From Novosphingobium sp. Chol11 (GTDB lineage: Bacteria > Pseudomonadota > Alphaproteobacteria > Sphingomonadales > Sphingomonadaceae), in NCBI GenBank assembly GCA_945906105.1, contig CAMDQO010000006.1, forward strand, positions 62,001 through 126,000: a stretch of 64,000 nt of DNA, given 5' to 3'. Below, piece after piece: positions 23,892-32,326 of this stretch (positions are counted from its first letter, which is position 1; each line of letters begins with the position of its first letter). A program made the position numbers and the translations under genes. The notes below the pieces were generated by a model. The model worked only from the letters and a program-made list of their open reading frames with translations. It searched no databases and was not told the origin of the DNA.

Positions 23892-24974
23892 TTAACTATC
23901 TAATTTCCGAAGCTGCTCAAGGAAGTCTGCACCCTCGTCAAAATCGCAGACAACCTCTTCTGGATCAAAGGTTTGGCTCAGCGACAGGCGGGTCACGAAT
24001 TCATAGAAATCTTGCGGGTAGAGCTTACGCACATCACGCACGCCATCCTCAAGGGCAGAACGGAATGGCGTTGGCACCACCATTGTCTTTGGCCGCAGGA
24101 ACTCCTCCAGTTCGGTCAGCTTGGGGCGATCGAAAAGCGACTGTGTCAAGTCAGGTTTCCGAGGCAAGTTGGATTCGAACCCCTTTGGCGAACCGAACAA
24201 TCGGCGGCTGCGGCCGAGATTCTCGCAAACGCCGATCCGACGATTCAGTGCCACTGGGCCAGGATCACAATAGTGCCAGGGGATGACGTCACCCAGTTGA
24301 ATGCACATTCCGTCCGGGCTGTTGCGCGCCGAACAGAGAACCGCTTTCCGGTCAAAACCCTTCATCAGGTATGTCGTCAGAATCCAGTGGGTCATCCAGG
24401 ATTCTGTCCGCCCACCCCGGACGCGAAGTGCGCTGGGGTCGTTAACGCCATAATTGCGCTTGGCATAGCCTCGAACCCAACGGCGAAACTCAAGCCGAAG
24501 AGTGTCCTTAGGAGGCCCCATTTGCAACCCGTAATAGCCCGGCACGAACAGCACCACATGGGCATGATAGGTCAACGACTTCGACATCTCGATACAGCTA
24601 ATCCACCCGCTTGGCAGGTGCCGCTCTGAGCACCACGCCGAGTAGCAGCGCACGAAGCGGCTGAGTGCCGCCTTCACCTCACCGGGATCGAACACCCCGA
24701 GCTTGGCGAAGTCCAAGGTGGTGTGCATGTCGAGGGGCATGCCGGAACGCGCGGCGAACTCCGCAGCCGCATGGATCGAGGTGAACTCTTCGACTGTCAG
24801 ATCATGCGCCCGGGCATTGCCCGGCGTGATCGTCTGGAAGCCCCCAGCACGGCGGCGCAGTTTGCGCACGAACAGGTGCGGACGGTTTTCTTGGTCCCAA
24901 GGGGTAGGATCGTCGTCTTTCTCGTTGCGGGCCATGGCCTCAAAATCGAACCAGGTATCGCGGTCTTCACGCAT
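23892..24974 (-). CDS. HUH/Rep-like replication initiator protein (putative)
   Basis: The 360-aa protein has features of rolling-circle Rep proteins. TYHAHVVLFVPGYYG (about residues 155-170) gives a hydrophobic-flanked H-x-H metal motif. About 65 residues later WILTTYLMKGFD gives Y-x-x-K, the usual place and form of the nicking tyrosine. A preceding WISCIEMSKS strand fits the Rep beta sheet. This assignment rests on motif spacing alone. If right, the island could replicate or be mobilised as a single-strand circle after excision. It follows the 193-aa gene after 71 bp, and a strong terminator follows. Confidence 0.6.
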   Translation of the reverse strand: MREDRDTWFDFEAMARNEKDDDPTPWDQENRPHLFVRKLRRRAGGFQTITPGNARAHDLTVEEFTSIHAAAEFAARSGMPLDMHTTLDFAKLGVFDPGEVKAALSRFVRCYSAWCSERHLPSGWISCIEMSKSLTYHAHVVLFVPGYYGLQMGPPKDTLRLEFRRWVRGYAKRNYGVNDPSALRVRGGRTESWMTHWILTTYLMKGFDRKAVLCSARNSPDGMCIQLGDVIPWHYCDPGPVALNRRIGVCENLGRSRRLFGSPKGFESNLPRKPDLTQSLFDRPKLTELEEFLRPKTMVVPTPFRSALEDGVRDVRKLYPQDFYEFVTRLSLSQTFDPEEVVCDFDEGADFLEQLRKLDS

Positions 24975-25045
24975 TGGTTTATCTCACGTACAGCTCGGCG
25001 GCAGACGCATCGCGTCCACCACCGAGACAAGGTTGTTGGGATTGA

Positions 25046-25627
25046 TCAGGCCGGGCGAACGACGCCGACGAACGCCTGAAGGAACTGCGCCAGACGCTTG
25101 ACCGGCAGGAAACGGACATCCGCTTTAACCGACCAGGTTGCGTGGAAGTCGGTCAGGTCGTTGCCCATTGCGGCCAGACAAACGATATCAACGCCGTGCT
25201 CATGCCCGCATGCGTCGAACAGCGCCGCCATCATCGCGGGCAGCGCCACTGTCATCCGGTAGCCCGGATCGAAGCGGTCGCCTTCCTGGTGCATGAATTT
25301 GAAATGCGGCTTGTGCAGGCAATGGCAGTAGAGCTTGTCGCTGAGGCTGCGCGCGTTCACCACTGCCTCTTCGATGGTCGCCTGGGTCAGACGCACGTAA
25401 TGCGGCTGGATCAAGCTGGCTACGCGAGCGGCGTTCTTGCCTTCCGGGCTATCCGGGTTGGGCATCGTGCGCAGCGACGGCGGCAGACCCAGGGCTTCGT
25501 GGAAGTTCGGGAAAGCCCAGCGGTCAGGACCATCCAACTTCTCAACCGGCTGGTTGATGGTCGATGGGTTTTCGATGGCGTACCGGTAAACTTGAGCCCG
25601 ATGTTTGGCCTCAGTGATAGTGTGCAT
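25046..25627 (-). CDS. Hypothetical island protein, 193 aa
   Basis: The start MHTITEAKHRA has GGAG six bases upstream. Visible are RWAFPNFHEALGLPPSLRTM, a Cys/His-rich SDKLYCHCLHKPHFKFMHQEG stretch, and a helical C-terminus ending in RLAQFLQAFVGVV. No family is recognised. It is the first gene on the minus strand from the right island end and probably shares a promoter with the Rep-like gene, suggesting a role in island maintenance (inference). Confidence 0.55.
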   Translation of the reverse strand: MHTITEAKHRAQVYRYAIENPSTINQPVEKLDGPDRWAFPNFHEALGLPPSLRTMPNPDSPEGKNAARVASLIQPHYVRLTQATIEEAVVNARSLSDKLYCHCLHKPHFKFMHQEGDRFDPGYRMTVALPAMMAALFDACGHEHGVDIVCLAAMGNDLTDFHATWSVKADVRFLPVKRLAQFLQAFVGVVRPA

Positions 25628-25936
25628 TGCATTCTCCGAAAAAGCCGACGCATCGGCATTGGGGAAGTGCAAGCTGGAAGGATTCCGGGGCTTGCCCGGT
25701 ATATGAGTTTCAGAATCGAATTCTAACAGCTGGACGGCCGGAAAATCGACTAAGCGGCTTCAAAACGGGACAGGCTGCATCCAACGGCTCAAACCACGTT
25801 GTAAGGCCACCCTGAGATATGCTTGAATCCCCGAGTTGCAAGATGCTACGCAACCTTGCTACAGGCAGATCGCGATTTTGGCACAGTGAGAATTCTATCT
25901 AATTGAATGGCTTAGGATTAAAATCTGGGTGCAGTG
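25628..25936. other. Right-end noncoding region of the island
   Basis: This 309-bp stretch between the 193-aa gene and attR has no convincing gene. It is more AT-rich than its surroundings toward attR. It holds TTGCTACAG at 25856-25864, matching the repeats beside the integrase, and a GTTGC/GCAAC inverted repeat just before it (about 25835-25853). It must also contain the promoter of the 193-aa gene. Confidence 0.5.
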
Positions 25937-25953
25937 TCCTGCCGCCCCAGCCA
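25937..25953 (+). repeat. attR: copy of tRNA-Gln 3-prime end
   Basis: Exact copy of the 17 bases at 3685-3701 (ending CCCCAGCCA), followed by GCTTT against ACTTT at the left copy. No tRNA sequence precedes it, as expected for the distal end of a tRNA-inserted island. The mobA stop codon begins five bases later. Confidence 0.85.
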
Positions 25954-25957
25954 GCTT

Positions 25958-26509
25958 TTAAGCTTCGTTCCCCGGATCCTGAAGCCTGTCTATATCAGCC
26001 AGATCCTGTGGGAAGTTGATATTGGCGGATGGGCTTGCATTGACCAGCCGGGCGCCAATTGCTTCAGCCAACGCATACATCGAATGGCGGCTGCTGCCTT
26101 TGAGAATGGATTCTGCTGCGGCACAGGCAGAGGTTGGCCACAGGCCGATCACCGGCTGATCAGCGAGACAGGCAGGGGCGGGGGCAAGAAGACCGGGCAG
26201 GTTTGCCGGCAGTCCGGGTGAATCGACCCCGCAGCTCAGCACCGCACCATAGCCTTCATCTGCGGCAAAACGCAGGGCTGCGGTCAGACCGGCGAGGGGC
26301 CCCATATCGGCATGCGGCCAATCGGGCAGGCAAGGTGCCGGTCCTGCCATCCGTCCAGTGATGACGACATGATCGCACCAGCCGCTCAGCGCCTCTACCG
26401 CATGGACAATAAGCGGAGTTCCTCCCAGCGATGCCAAAGCCTTGTCGCTACCAAAGCGCTGCGATTTCCCGCCTGCCAGAACGACACCAAGGATAGGGAA
26501 ATGGGCCAT
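25958..26509 (-). CDS. mobA: Molybdenum cofactor guanylyltransferase
   Basis: MobA transfers GMP from GTP to molybdopterin to form the MGD cofactor. The 183-aa protein has the nucleotide-binding signature LAGGKSQRFGSDKAL near residue 11, a GPLAGLTAAL segment, CGVDSPGLP (acidic metal site) and NFPQDLADID near the C-terminus. Length is typical. It ends at the island border, so its 3-prime flank was changed by the insertion but the frame looks intact. xdhC and a molybdopterin oxidoreductase lie further on. Confidence 0.85.
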   Translation of the reverse strand: MAHFPILGVVLAGGKSQRFGSDKALASLGGTPLIVHAVEALSGWCDHVVITGRMAGPAPCLPDWPHADMGPLAGLTAALRFAADEGYGAVLSCGVDSPGLPANLPGLLAPAPACLADQPVIGLWPTSACAAAESILKGSSRHSMYALAEAIGARLVNASPSANINFPQDLADIDRLQDPGNEA

Positions 26510-26622
26510 GCCGAGATGTGCCTAAACAAGACCTAGCTGCGCGTCCACTTCGCCATGGCGAACTATCCACCTCGGGTTTGGCATTGCTTGCCTTGGCGCA
26601 TTGGCGATGCAACAGTTCGCCG

Positions 26623-28107
26623 ATGGAAAATTCCGTGAAAACTCTGGCTGAACTTGTCCGCGATACGCTGGAATTGCCCCCTGAAACCGAAGCAATCGAG
26701 TATCAGGAACGGTATTACAATTGGGGCGATGTTCAGCGCGTTGCCGCCGAAGTTCGCGGTGCGCTGGCGGCTAGCGGGATTGGCGGCGGCGCTGTCAGTT
26801 TCGTGCCGCGCAACCGTCCTTCGGCCATGGCAGCAATTGTCGGAATGCTCGCCGATGGGCGAACTGTGCGGATGATCTATGCCTTTCAGTCACCTGCTGC
26901 GATCGCCGCTGCCATCGCCAAGCTCGATTCCCCGGTGGCAGTCATGGCCGAGGAGGATTTCACCCCCGAGGTGCGCGCTGTTCTGGCGGAAAAGCGCATG
27001 GCCGCGATTGTGCTGAGCGAGATGCAGGCGCGGCTTCATCCAGATTTTGCTCATGGTGATCCGCGTCCGGTGCCAGCCCATGCCAGCGTCGATATCCTGA
27101 CCAGCGGCACCACCGGCGCGCCCAAGCAATTCCCGATAGGGCATGAGGTGTTTGCCCGTTACGTGCTCAATCAGGGGATGACCCTGCTCCCCGATCCGAA
27201 CGAACCGCCGTTCCTGTTTTCCTTTCCGATTGGCAATATCTCGGGAATGTACAGCATTTGCGGGGCTTTTCTGCGCGGCAAGCGGGTGCTTCTGGTCGAT
27301 CGGTTTTCGATCCCGGCCTATGTTGATTATGTTCGCCGCTTTCGTCCGGCGACTGGCGGGGCGCCGCCCGCTGCGGTGTCGATGATCCTTGATGCCAAGG
27401 TGCCCAAGGAAGACCTTGCCTCACTGAAATATTTCAGCACGGGTGCCGCTCCGCTCGATCCGACGGTGCAGAAACGCTTTGAGGAAACGTACGGCATCCC
27501 GATCATCCTGTCCTACGGTGCCACCGAATTCGGCGGACCGGTGGTGGCGATGACGCCTGCGCTCCACGCCGAATGGGGGGAAAAGAAGTTCGGCTCAGTC
27601 GGTCGCCCGATGCCGGGTGTTGAACTGCGCCTGCGGGACGCCGAGACTGATGCAGTGCTGCCGATCGGCAACGAAGGTGTGCTCGAAGTGGTCAGTCCGC
27701 GCATGGGGCCGGAATGGATCCGCACTTCTGATGTGGTCTTTATCGACGAGGATGGCTTCATGTTCTGCCGGGGCCGCAACGATGGCGCGATCATGCGTGG
27801 CGGTTTCAAGGTGCTGCCCGAAACCATCGAGCGGGCACTGTTGCTGCATCCGGCGATTTCATCCGCAGGGGTTGTTGGCGTGCCTGATGCGCGGCTGCAC
27901 GAAGTCCCGGGTGCGGTGATCCAGTTGAAACCGGGAATGGAGAACCCCGGTATCGAAGCATTCAAGGACCACCTGCGTGCGCTTGTAATGTCCACCCATC
28001 TGCCGGTTCACTGGAAATTCGTCGATCTTCTGCCCAAGAACGCTTCGTTCAAGATTGATCGACCGGCGCTCAAACGGCTGTTTGCTGAGGAGGTGACTTC
28101 TGCCTAG
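26623..28107 (+). CDS. Class I adenylate-forming enzyme (acyl-CoA synthetase-like)
   Basis: The 494-aa ligase would activate a carboxylic acid as acyl-AMP and probably pass it to CoA. Motifs: P-loop TSGTTGAPKQFPIG (about residue 165), LSYGATEFGG (A5), SDVVFIDEDGFMFCRGRND (A7/A8 with R), GGFKVLPETIE and the C-terminal PKNASFKIDRPALKRL with the A10-type lysine. The start MENSVKTLAELV is the likely one; an upstream frame to 26518 lacks family similarity. It is convergent with the SDR gene at 28374. The substrate is unknown. Confidence 0.82.
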   Translation: MENSVKTLAELVRDTLELPPETEAIEYQERYYNWGDVQRVAAEVRGALAASGIGGGAVSFVPRNRPSAMAAIVGMLADGRTVRMIYAFQSPAAIAAAIAKLDSPVAVMAEEDFTPEVRAVLAEKRMAAIVLSEMQARLHPDFAHGDPRPVPAHASVDILTSGTTGAPKQFPIGHEVFARYVLNQGMTLLPDPNEPPFLFSFPIGNISGMYSICGAFLRGKRVLLVDRFSIPAYVDYVRRFRPATGGAPPAAVSMILDAKVPKEDLASLKYFSTGAAPLDPTVQKRFEETYGIPIILSYGATEFGGPVVAMTPALHAEWGEKKFGSVGRPMPGVELRLRDAETDAVLPIGNEGVLEVVSPRMGPEWIRTSDVVFIDEDGFMFCRGRNDGAIMRGGFKVLPETIERALLLHPAISSAGVVGVPDARLHEVPGAVIQLKPGMENPGIEAFKDHLRALVMSTHLPVHWKFVDLLPKNASFKIDRPALKRLFAEEVTSA

Positions 28108-28184
28108 CGCGTTGTGACAGTTGATCAAATCACTCAGGCATTGCGATCCCACCATTCAGCGCCACACCGCTCAAAGCGGACAAG

Positions 28185-28202
28185 CCGGACACCCCTGTCC
28201 GG
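28185..28202. terminator. Hairpin between convergent genes
   Basis: CCGGACA-CCCC-TGTCCGG is a perfect 7-bp stem with a 4-nt loop in the 266-bp gap between the ligase and the SDR gene. It lacks a long T run, so it may be a weak bidirectional terminator or a stabilising hairpin. Nothing else is recognised in this gap. Confidence 0.4.
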
Positions 28203-28373
28203 GTATATTATCATGCAATAACAGAGTATTAAACCGCAAAAGTTGACACATGTCCGCTTTTGGCAATGAATTGATCTTCTGGCTTTCAAAGAACAAGCCG
28301 ATCATGCCAATTTTTGCACCTGTAGGACAGCTCGATATCGTCGCCATCCAGCCGCTTCGAAAGCGCGGTGACC

Positions 28374-29171
28374 CTAACCGGGCCGCCTCGGCATAACCCC
28401 AGCCGATAGCCCGCCATCAACCGGCAGGTTCACACCGGTGATGTTGCTTGAAAGGTCCGAGGCGAGGAACAGTGCGGCATTGGCGCAGTCAATCGGATCA
28501 ATCGGACGGCCTAGCGGATGGGCCGCACCCATGCTTGCCTTGGCGGCATCGGATTGGGCCAGACCGGGGAGAAAGTTGGTCGGCATACCAGCCGGGCAGA
28601 CCGAGTTCACCCGGATGCCCTGCGCGGCAAGCTCCATGGCGAGCGTTCTGGTAAGCTGGGTGACCGCGCCCTTTGACGAGCCATAGACCACGCCGCCATA
28701 ACCGATCAGCCCGGCAACCGAAGCGGTGTTAACGATCACGCCGCCAGATTTTTGCGCTTCAAACTGGCGGATTGCCGATTGGCAGCCATTGACCACGCCG
28801 GTAACATTGACGTTGTAAACCTTGTCGAAATCTTCCTGCCCGGTATCGACAAAGCGGCGGATGCCTTCACCGGGGCGGGGTTGCACGGTGATGCCGGCGT
28901 TGTTGTAGATCACGTCTAGTCGGCCAAATGCCGCAACAGCATCGGCGATTACCTGAGCAACTGCGTCCGCATTGCCAACATCACAGCCCCGGCCAATCGC
29001 CGTTCCGCCAGCGGCCTGCACCATCTCCGCGGTTTCATTGGCGGCATCTGCATTAATGTCTGCCGCCAGCACGTTCGCGCCGTGCGCCGCGAACAATAGC
29101 GAGGCTGCGCGCCCGACACCCGATCCCGCGCCGGTGATCACCGCAACCTTGCCTTCGAGCAGACCATGCAT
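28374..29171 (-). CDS. Short-chain dehydrogenase/reductase
   Basis: The 265-aa protein is a classical SDR: the cofactor motif TGAGSGVG (T-G-x3-G-x-G, about residues 11-18), Asp after beta-2 (ADIN, favouring NAD), NNAG near residue 90, catalytic Ser in VNTASVAG, Tyr/Lys in YGSSK, and a C-terminal GVNLPVDGG. The start MHGLLEGKVAVI has GGGAG upstream; a longer start at 29207 would run into the putative operator boxes. It diverges from the IclR gene and is probably its target. Confidence 0.88.
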   Translation of the reverse strand: MHGLLEGKVAVITGAGSGVGRAASLLFAAHGANVLAADINADAANETAEMVQAAGGTAIGRGCDVGNADAVAQVIADAVAAFGRLDVIYNNAGITVQPRPGEGIRRFVDTGQEDFDKVYNVNVTGVVNGCQSAIRQFEAQKSGGVIVNTASVAGLIGYGGVVYGSSKGAVTQLTRTLAMELAAQGIRVNSVCPAGMPTNFLPGLAQSDAAKASMGAAHPLGRPIDPIDCANAALFLASDLSSNITGVNLPVDGGLSAGVMPRRPG

Positions 29172-29187
29172 AAACGCAACTCCCAGA

Positions 29188-29230
29188 TATTCGCTATTGT
29201 GAAACACTATTCGCAGATGATGCTATTCGC
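29188..29230. promoter_or_regulatory. Three TATTCGC boxes, putative IclR operator
   Basis: TATTCGC occurs at 29188-29194, 29208-29214 and 29224-29230, the first two exactly 20 bp apart, in the divergent region between the SDR and iclR genes. The reverse complement GCGAATA also lies in the palindrome ahead of the phosphotransferase gene (30228-30247), which suggests one regulator for all three. Confidence 0.5.
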
Positions 29231-29330
29231 CATGCCCTGACTGGTCAATGGGCCGCTGCGTTGAATGTCGGTGATCCGGCCTGCCTATCCGCATTGTTGA
29301 CCGGATCAATTCGCCAACCTAGGCAAGGTA

Positions 29331-29344
29331 TTCACAATAGTGAA
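29331..29344. promoter_or_regulatory. Inverted repeat just before iclR
   Basis: TTCAC-AATA-GTGAA ends 8 bases before the IclR start codon and overlaps its ribosome-binding region. The motif resembles CTATTGTGAAACACTATT near the SDR start. It is a candidate autoregulatory site. Confidence 0.4.
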
Positions 29345-29352
29345 AGACCGCG

Positions 29353-30171
29353 ATGACTCGCTCCTCACCCGGCGTCATACGAATTGCCGCCATTCTTGAT
29401 TTTATGGCCGATCATCCAGCGCAGGCCTTTGCCCTGACCGATCTGGTTCGCGCGCTCAAGTTGAGCCGGGCGACTTGCCATGCCCTGCTGACCGGACTGG
29501 TTGAGGTCGGCTATCTGTTCCGTACCAGTGACAAGACCTATGTGCTTGGTCCGGCGCTCGCCCGGGTGGGCCAAGCGGCGGCGCAGAATATGTCGCCGCT
29601 GCAGATTGCCCAGCCGGAAATGCGGGCTTTGGCCGATGAATATGATGTGGTTTGCTCGGCCTTCTTCCTCGAAGGCGATACCATTGTCAGCCGTGAGCGC
29701 GCCGCATCCCTCAGCCATGTCGGCTTCTCGCTGCCGCTGGGCACCCGTGTGCGCTTGCTGCCGCGATCATTGCCGGTATTCTTCGCCTGGAGTCCTGACG
29801 CAGCAGGCGCATGGATGCAGCGCGAAGGCCACGCGATGAACGATGCCATCGCAGGCGGTATGAATTTTGCCCGTGAACACGGCTTTGCTGTGCTGGTTCG
29901 CACTGATGTCAGCCCGCAAGACGGAGATCTGTCAGCCGTGCTTTCGCTCGACGCAGAAGCCGATCGTCCGATCTCGGTGCTGGCTGAAGTCGATGAAGCC
30001 AGACGTTATGCAGTTTCATCAATCACTGCGCCGGTCTTCAGTGCTGGGGGCAAGGTTGAATTTGTCATTGGCCTGATGGGCTTTGCCCGCAGTATGACGG
30101 GGGCAGAGGTTTTCGCCGCCGCCGCATCACTGCGCGCCGCCTGCATTCGGATCAGCGCCTTCCTCGCCTGA
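29353..30171 (+). CDS. IclR-family transcriptional regulator
   Basis: The 272-aa regulator has an N-terminal winged helix (VIRIAAILDFMADHPAQAFA, then LSRATCHALLTGLVEVGYLF) and a C-terminal GAF-like effector domain of IclR type (about 85-265). IclR proteins usually control catabolic operons in response to a small carboxylic acid or aromatic. It lies between the divergent SDR and the phosphotransferase-SDR-SnoaL genes, whose upstream regions share half-sites with its own promoter. Confidence 0.85.
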   Translation: MTRSSPGVIRIAAILDFMADHPAQAFALTDLVRALKLSRATCHALLTGLVEVGYLFRTSDKTYVLGPALARVGQAAAQNMSPLQIAQPEMRALADEYDVVCSAFFLEGDTIVSRERAASLSHVGFSLPLGTRVRLLPRSLPVFFAWSPDAAGAWMQREGHAMNDAIAGGMNFAREHGFAVLVRTDVSPQDGDLSAVLSLDAEADRPISVLAEVDEARRYAVSSITAPVFSAGGKVEFVIGLMGFARSMTGAEVFAAAASLRAACIRISAFLA

Positions 30172-30227
30172 TTTTCTGCTCGTCTCGGTGAGTGATCCTG
30201 TGAGGTCTCTTGCACTAATTGCATAAA

Positions 30228-30247
30228 TTGCGAATATTTGTTCGCAA
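30228..30247. promoter_or_regulatory. Perfect palindrome upstream of the phosphotransferase gene
   Basis: TTGCGAA-TATTTG-TTCGCAA has 7-bp perfect arms and a 6-bp spacer, 29 bases before the start codon at 30277. Its left arm contains GCGAATA, the complement of the TATTCGC boxes between SDR and iclR, so IclR is the likely binder. Confidence 0.6.
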
Positions 30248-30276
30248 TCATGAATAATCTAACCGGGAGAGCCACC

Positions 30277-31335
30277 ATGTCCGATGTGATCGTTGCGCCT
30301 GAAATGCGCGATCTTGATGAATTGTCGGGCCAACTTGCCACTTGGCTCTCAAGCAAAATTGCGGATGCCCAAAAGCTGATCGTGTCGGACCTGTCTTATC
30401 CGCGCGGGGCGGGGCAATCGCATGAGACGATCCTGTTCTCTGCCAGTTGGACAGGGGGAACTCTGGGCGGATCGCTGGAAGGCGTGGTGCGCATCAAGCC
30501 CGGCGGCTTTACCGTATTTCCTGATAATCTGTTCGATGAACAGTATCAGGTGATGAAGGTGATGCATGACAGCGGCATCGTTCGTGTCGCCGAGCCACTG
30601 TGGCTTGAGCAGGATCCGGGCGTGTTGGGCCGACCTTTCTTCGTGATGCGCAAGGTTATTGGCCGCGTTCCCGTCAGCGTGCCGCCCTACTCGGAAAGCG
30701 GCTGGGTATTCGATGCCAGTCCCGCACAGCGGCGGCGCATGTGGGAAGGCGGTGTTCGCCAACTGGCGGCCACGCAGCTGGTTCCGCTTGATCGACTGCG
30801 TTTTCTGGAAGGGCCGCCCCATGCCCGTCACGGATTGGCGCAGGAATTTGACAAGTATCGCCGGTTCGCCGCTTGGCTGGCTGAAATGCCTACCTCCCGT
30901 CCACTGACCACCATCATTGAGCGCGCACTTGACCGGCTGGAAGCCGTCTGGCCAGCCAACCAGCCCGATGGGCTGGTCTGGGGCGATGCCCGGCTCGGCA
31001 ACATGATGTTCGATGCGGATTTCGATGTCGTTGCGGTAATGGACTGGGAACAGCCATCGCTGGGCGGCGCGCTGCATGATCTCGCCTGGTTCGTCACCAT
31101 GGGCGAGGTCTGGCACAGCCCGCGCGGTGATCGCCCGTGGTTTGAAGGCATGGGAACCCGCGCTGAAACCATCGCCCTGTGGGAAGATGTCTGCGGAAAG
31201 TCAGCGGCCGATCTTGAATGGTATGAGGATTTCACCCGGATCAAGATGAGCTGCACCGGCATCAGGCTCGACCAGTTGCGCGGTTCAACGACCTATACGG
31301 AAGATTCTCTGGCCCGACGGCTCAAGGTCGGTTGA
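30277..31335 (+). CDS. Aminoglycoside phosphotransferase-like (ACAD10-type) kinase
   Basis: The 352-aa protein has the APH/choline-kinase fold. It has GGTLGGSLEGVVRIKP as the nucleotide-binding region, the catalytic loop LVWGDARLGNMMFD (usually HGD-x-x-x-x-N, here W-G-D) near residue 240, and AVMDWEQPSLGG with the metal Asp. This group often accompanies acyl-CoA dehydrogenases and SDRs in degradation clusters and may phosphorylate a hydroxyacyl-CoA. The start MSDVIVAP has GGGAGA upstream. The substrate is not known. Confidence 0.82.
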   Translation: MSDVIVAPEMRDLDELSGQLATWLSSKIADAQKLIVSDLSYPRGAGQSHETILFSASWTGGTLGGSLEGVVRIKPGGFTVFPDNLFDEQYQVMKVMHDSGIVRVAEPLWLEQDPGVLGRPFFVMRKVIGRVPVSVPPYSESGWVFDASPAQRRRMWEGGVRQLAATQLVPLDRLRFLEGPPHARHGLAQEFDKYRRFAAWLAEMPTSRPLTTIIERALDRLEAVWPANQPDGLVWGDARLGNMMFDADFDVVAVMDWEQPSLGGALHDLAWFVTMGEVWHSPRGDRPWFEGMGTRAETIALWEDVCGKSAADLEWYEDFTRIKMSCTGIRLDQLRGSTTYTEDSLARRLKVG

Positions 31336-31441
31336 GCAAGGCATCAAGGCCTACCGCGCGGGCGGTATTGACGCTTGCGGCTCGACAGGATCGTAGCCTT
31401 TGGTCAATGCTATAGGCCAGAATTGACGTCAGGAGTTCACC

Positions 31442-32326
31442 ATGGGTTCGCTTGCAGGCAAGGTAGCTTTGGTCACGGGTGCCAGCCGTGGCATCGGCAA
31501 GGGCATCGCGCTCGTGCTCGCAGAGCAGGGTGCCTGCGTCTATGTTACCGGGCGCACGGTGAACGAGGGCGATTATTACCTGCCCGGCACCGTTGGCTCG
31601 ACAGCCGCCGAATGCAATGAGCGGGGCAAGGACAGTGGCGGCAGGGGCGTCGCGGTGGCCTGCGATCACGGCGATGATGCGGCAGTTGCTGCACTGTTTG
31701 ACCGGATCAAGGCGGACGAGGGCAGGCTCGATATTCTCGTCAACAATGCTTTCACGCTCTCGGATGATCTGCTTGAGCCCAAGGGCTTCTGGGAAAAGCC
31801 GCTCTCGAACTTGGAGATGTGGGATGTTGGCGTGCGCTCGAACTATGTCGCAGCCTGGCACGCGGCGAAGATCATGGCGCCGCAGGGCTCAGGACTGATA
31901 GTGGCAATCTCGGGCTTTGCCGGGACGACCTACACCTATAGCGTCATTTTTGGCACCTCCAAGTCCGCTGTCGGCCGCATGACGCGCGATATGGCGGTGG
32001 AACTGGAGCCCTACAATGTCGCCTCGGTCACGCTGTGGCAGGGACTGACGCTGACCGAAAAGGCGAAGGATAACCTCGCCAAAATGGGCAACAAGATGAC
32101 CACATCGATCACCTCGATGACCGGCAGCACGGTGGAGCATCCGGGCCGCGTGATCGCCGCACTTGCTGCCGATCCGGAAATTATGAAGCGTTCGGGGGGG
32201 GAATTCGTAACCGCTGAGCTGGCACAGGAATACGGCATCACCGATGTGGATGGAACTGTGATACCCTCGGCCCGTGCCACGCGCGGATCGCCGATCTGGC
32301 AGCCGATCATGAAAGAACCGACATGA
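31442..32326 (+). CDS. SDR family protein with Phe at the catalytic Tyr position
   Basis: The 294-aa protein resembles DHRS1-like SDRs: TGASRGIG (about residues 11-18), NNAF in place of NNAG, a Ser in VAISGFAG, and a long C-terminal extension with GSTVEHPGRVIAALAADPE. The active-site segment reads VIFGTSK, so the usual Y-x-x-x-K is F-x-x-x-K; the codon is TTT. A nearby YTYS could supply a Tyr but out of register. It may be inactive or catalyse something atypical. It overlaps the SnoaL-like gene by ATGA. Confidence 0.8.
   Translation: MGSLAGKVALVTGASRGIGKGIALVLAEQGACVYVTGRTVNEGDYYLPGTVGSTAAECNERGKDSGGRGVAVACDHGDDAAVAALFDRIKADEGRLDILVNNAFTLSDDLLEPKGFWEKPLSNLEMWDVGVRSNYVAAWHAAKIMAPQGSGLIVAISGFAGTTYTYSVIFGTSKSAVGRMTRDMAVELEPYNVASVTLWQGLTLTEKAKDNLAKMGNKMTTSITSMTGSTVEHPGRVIAALAADPEIMKRSGGEFVTAELAQEYGITDVDGTVIPSARATRGSPIWQPIMKEPT

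Larger units (their letters stand above)
3702..25953 (+). mobile_element. Integrative genomic island in tRNA-Gln (22.25 kb)
   Basis: The segment is bounded by the 17-bp tRNA-Gln direct repeats. It starts with a tyrosine integrase and holds genes typical of mobile DNA: ArdC-type antirestriction, an XRE repressor, DUF2958, an HUH/Rep-like protein, nucleases and a type I restriction operon. Removing it would place mobA convergent to tRNA-Gln with only a few bases between them, a plausible ancestral order. No conjugation or phage structural genes are seen inside, so it is either a mobilisable or satellite-like island or is moved passively. Confidence 0.85.

Noticed and set aside
26134..26361. Plus-strand frame opposite mobA
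   Set aside because: Shadow; mobA has clear motifs on the minus strand.
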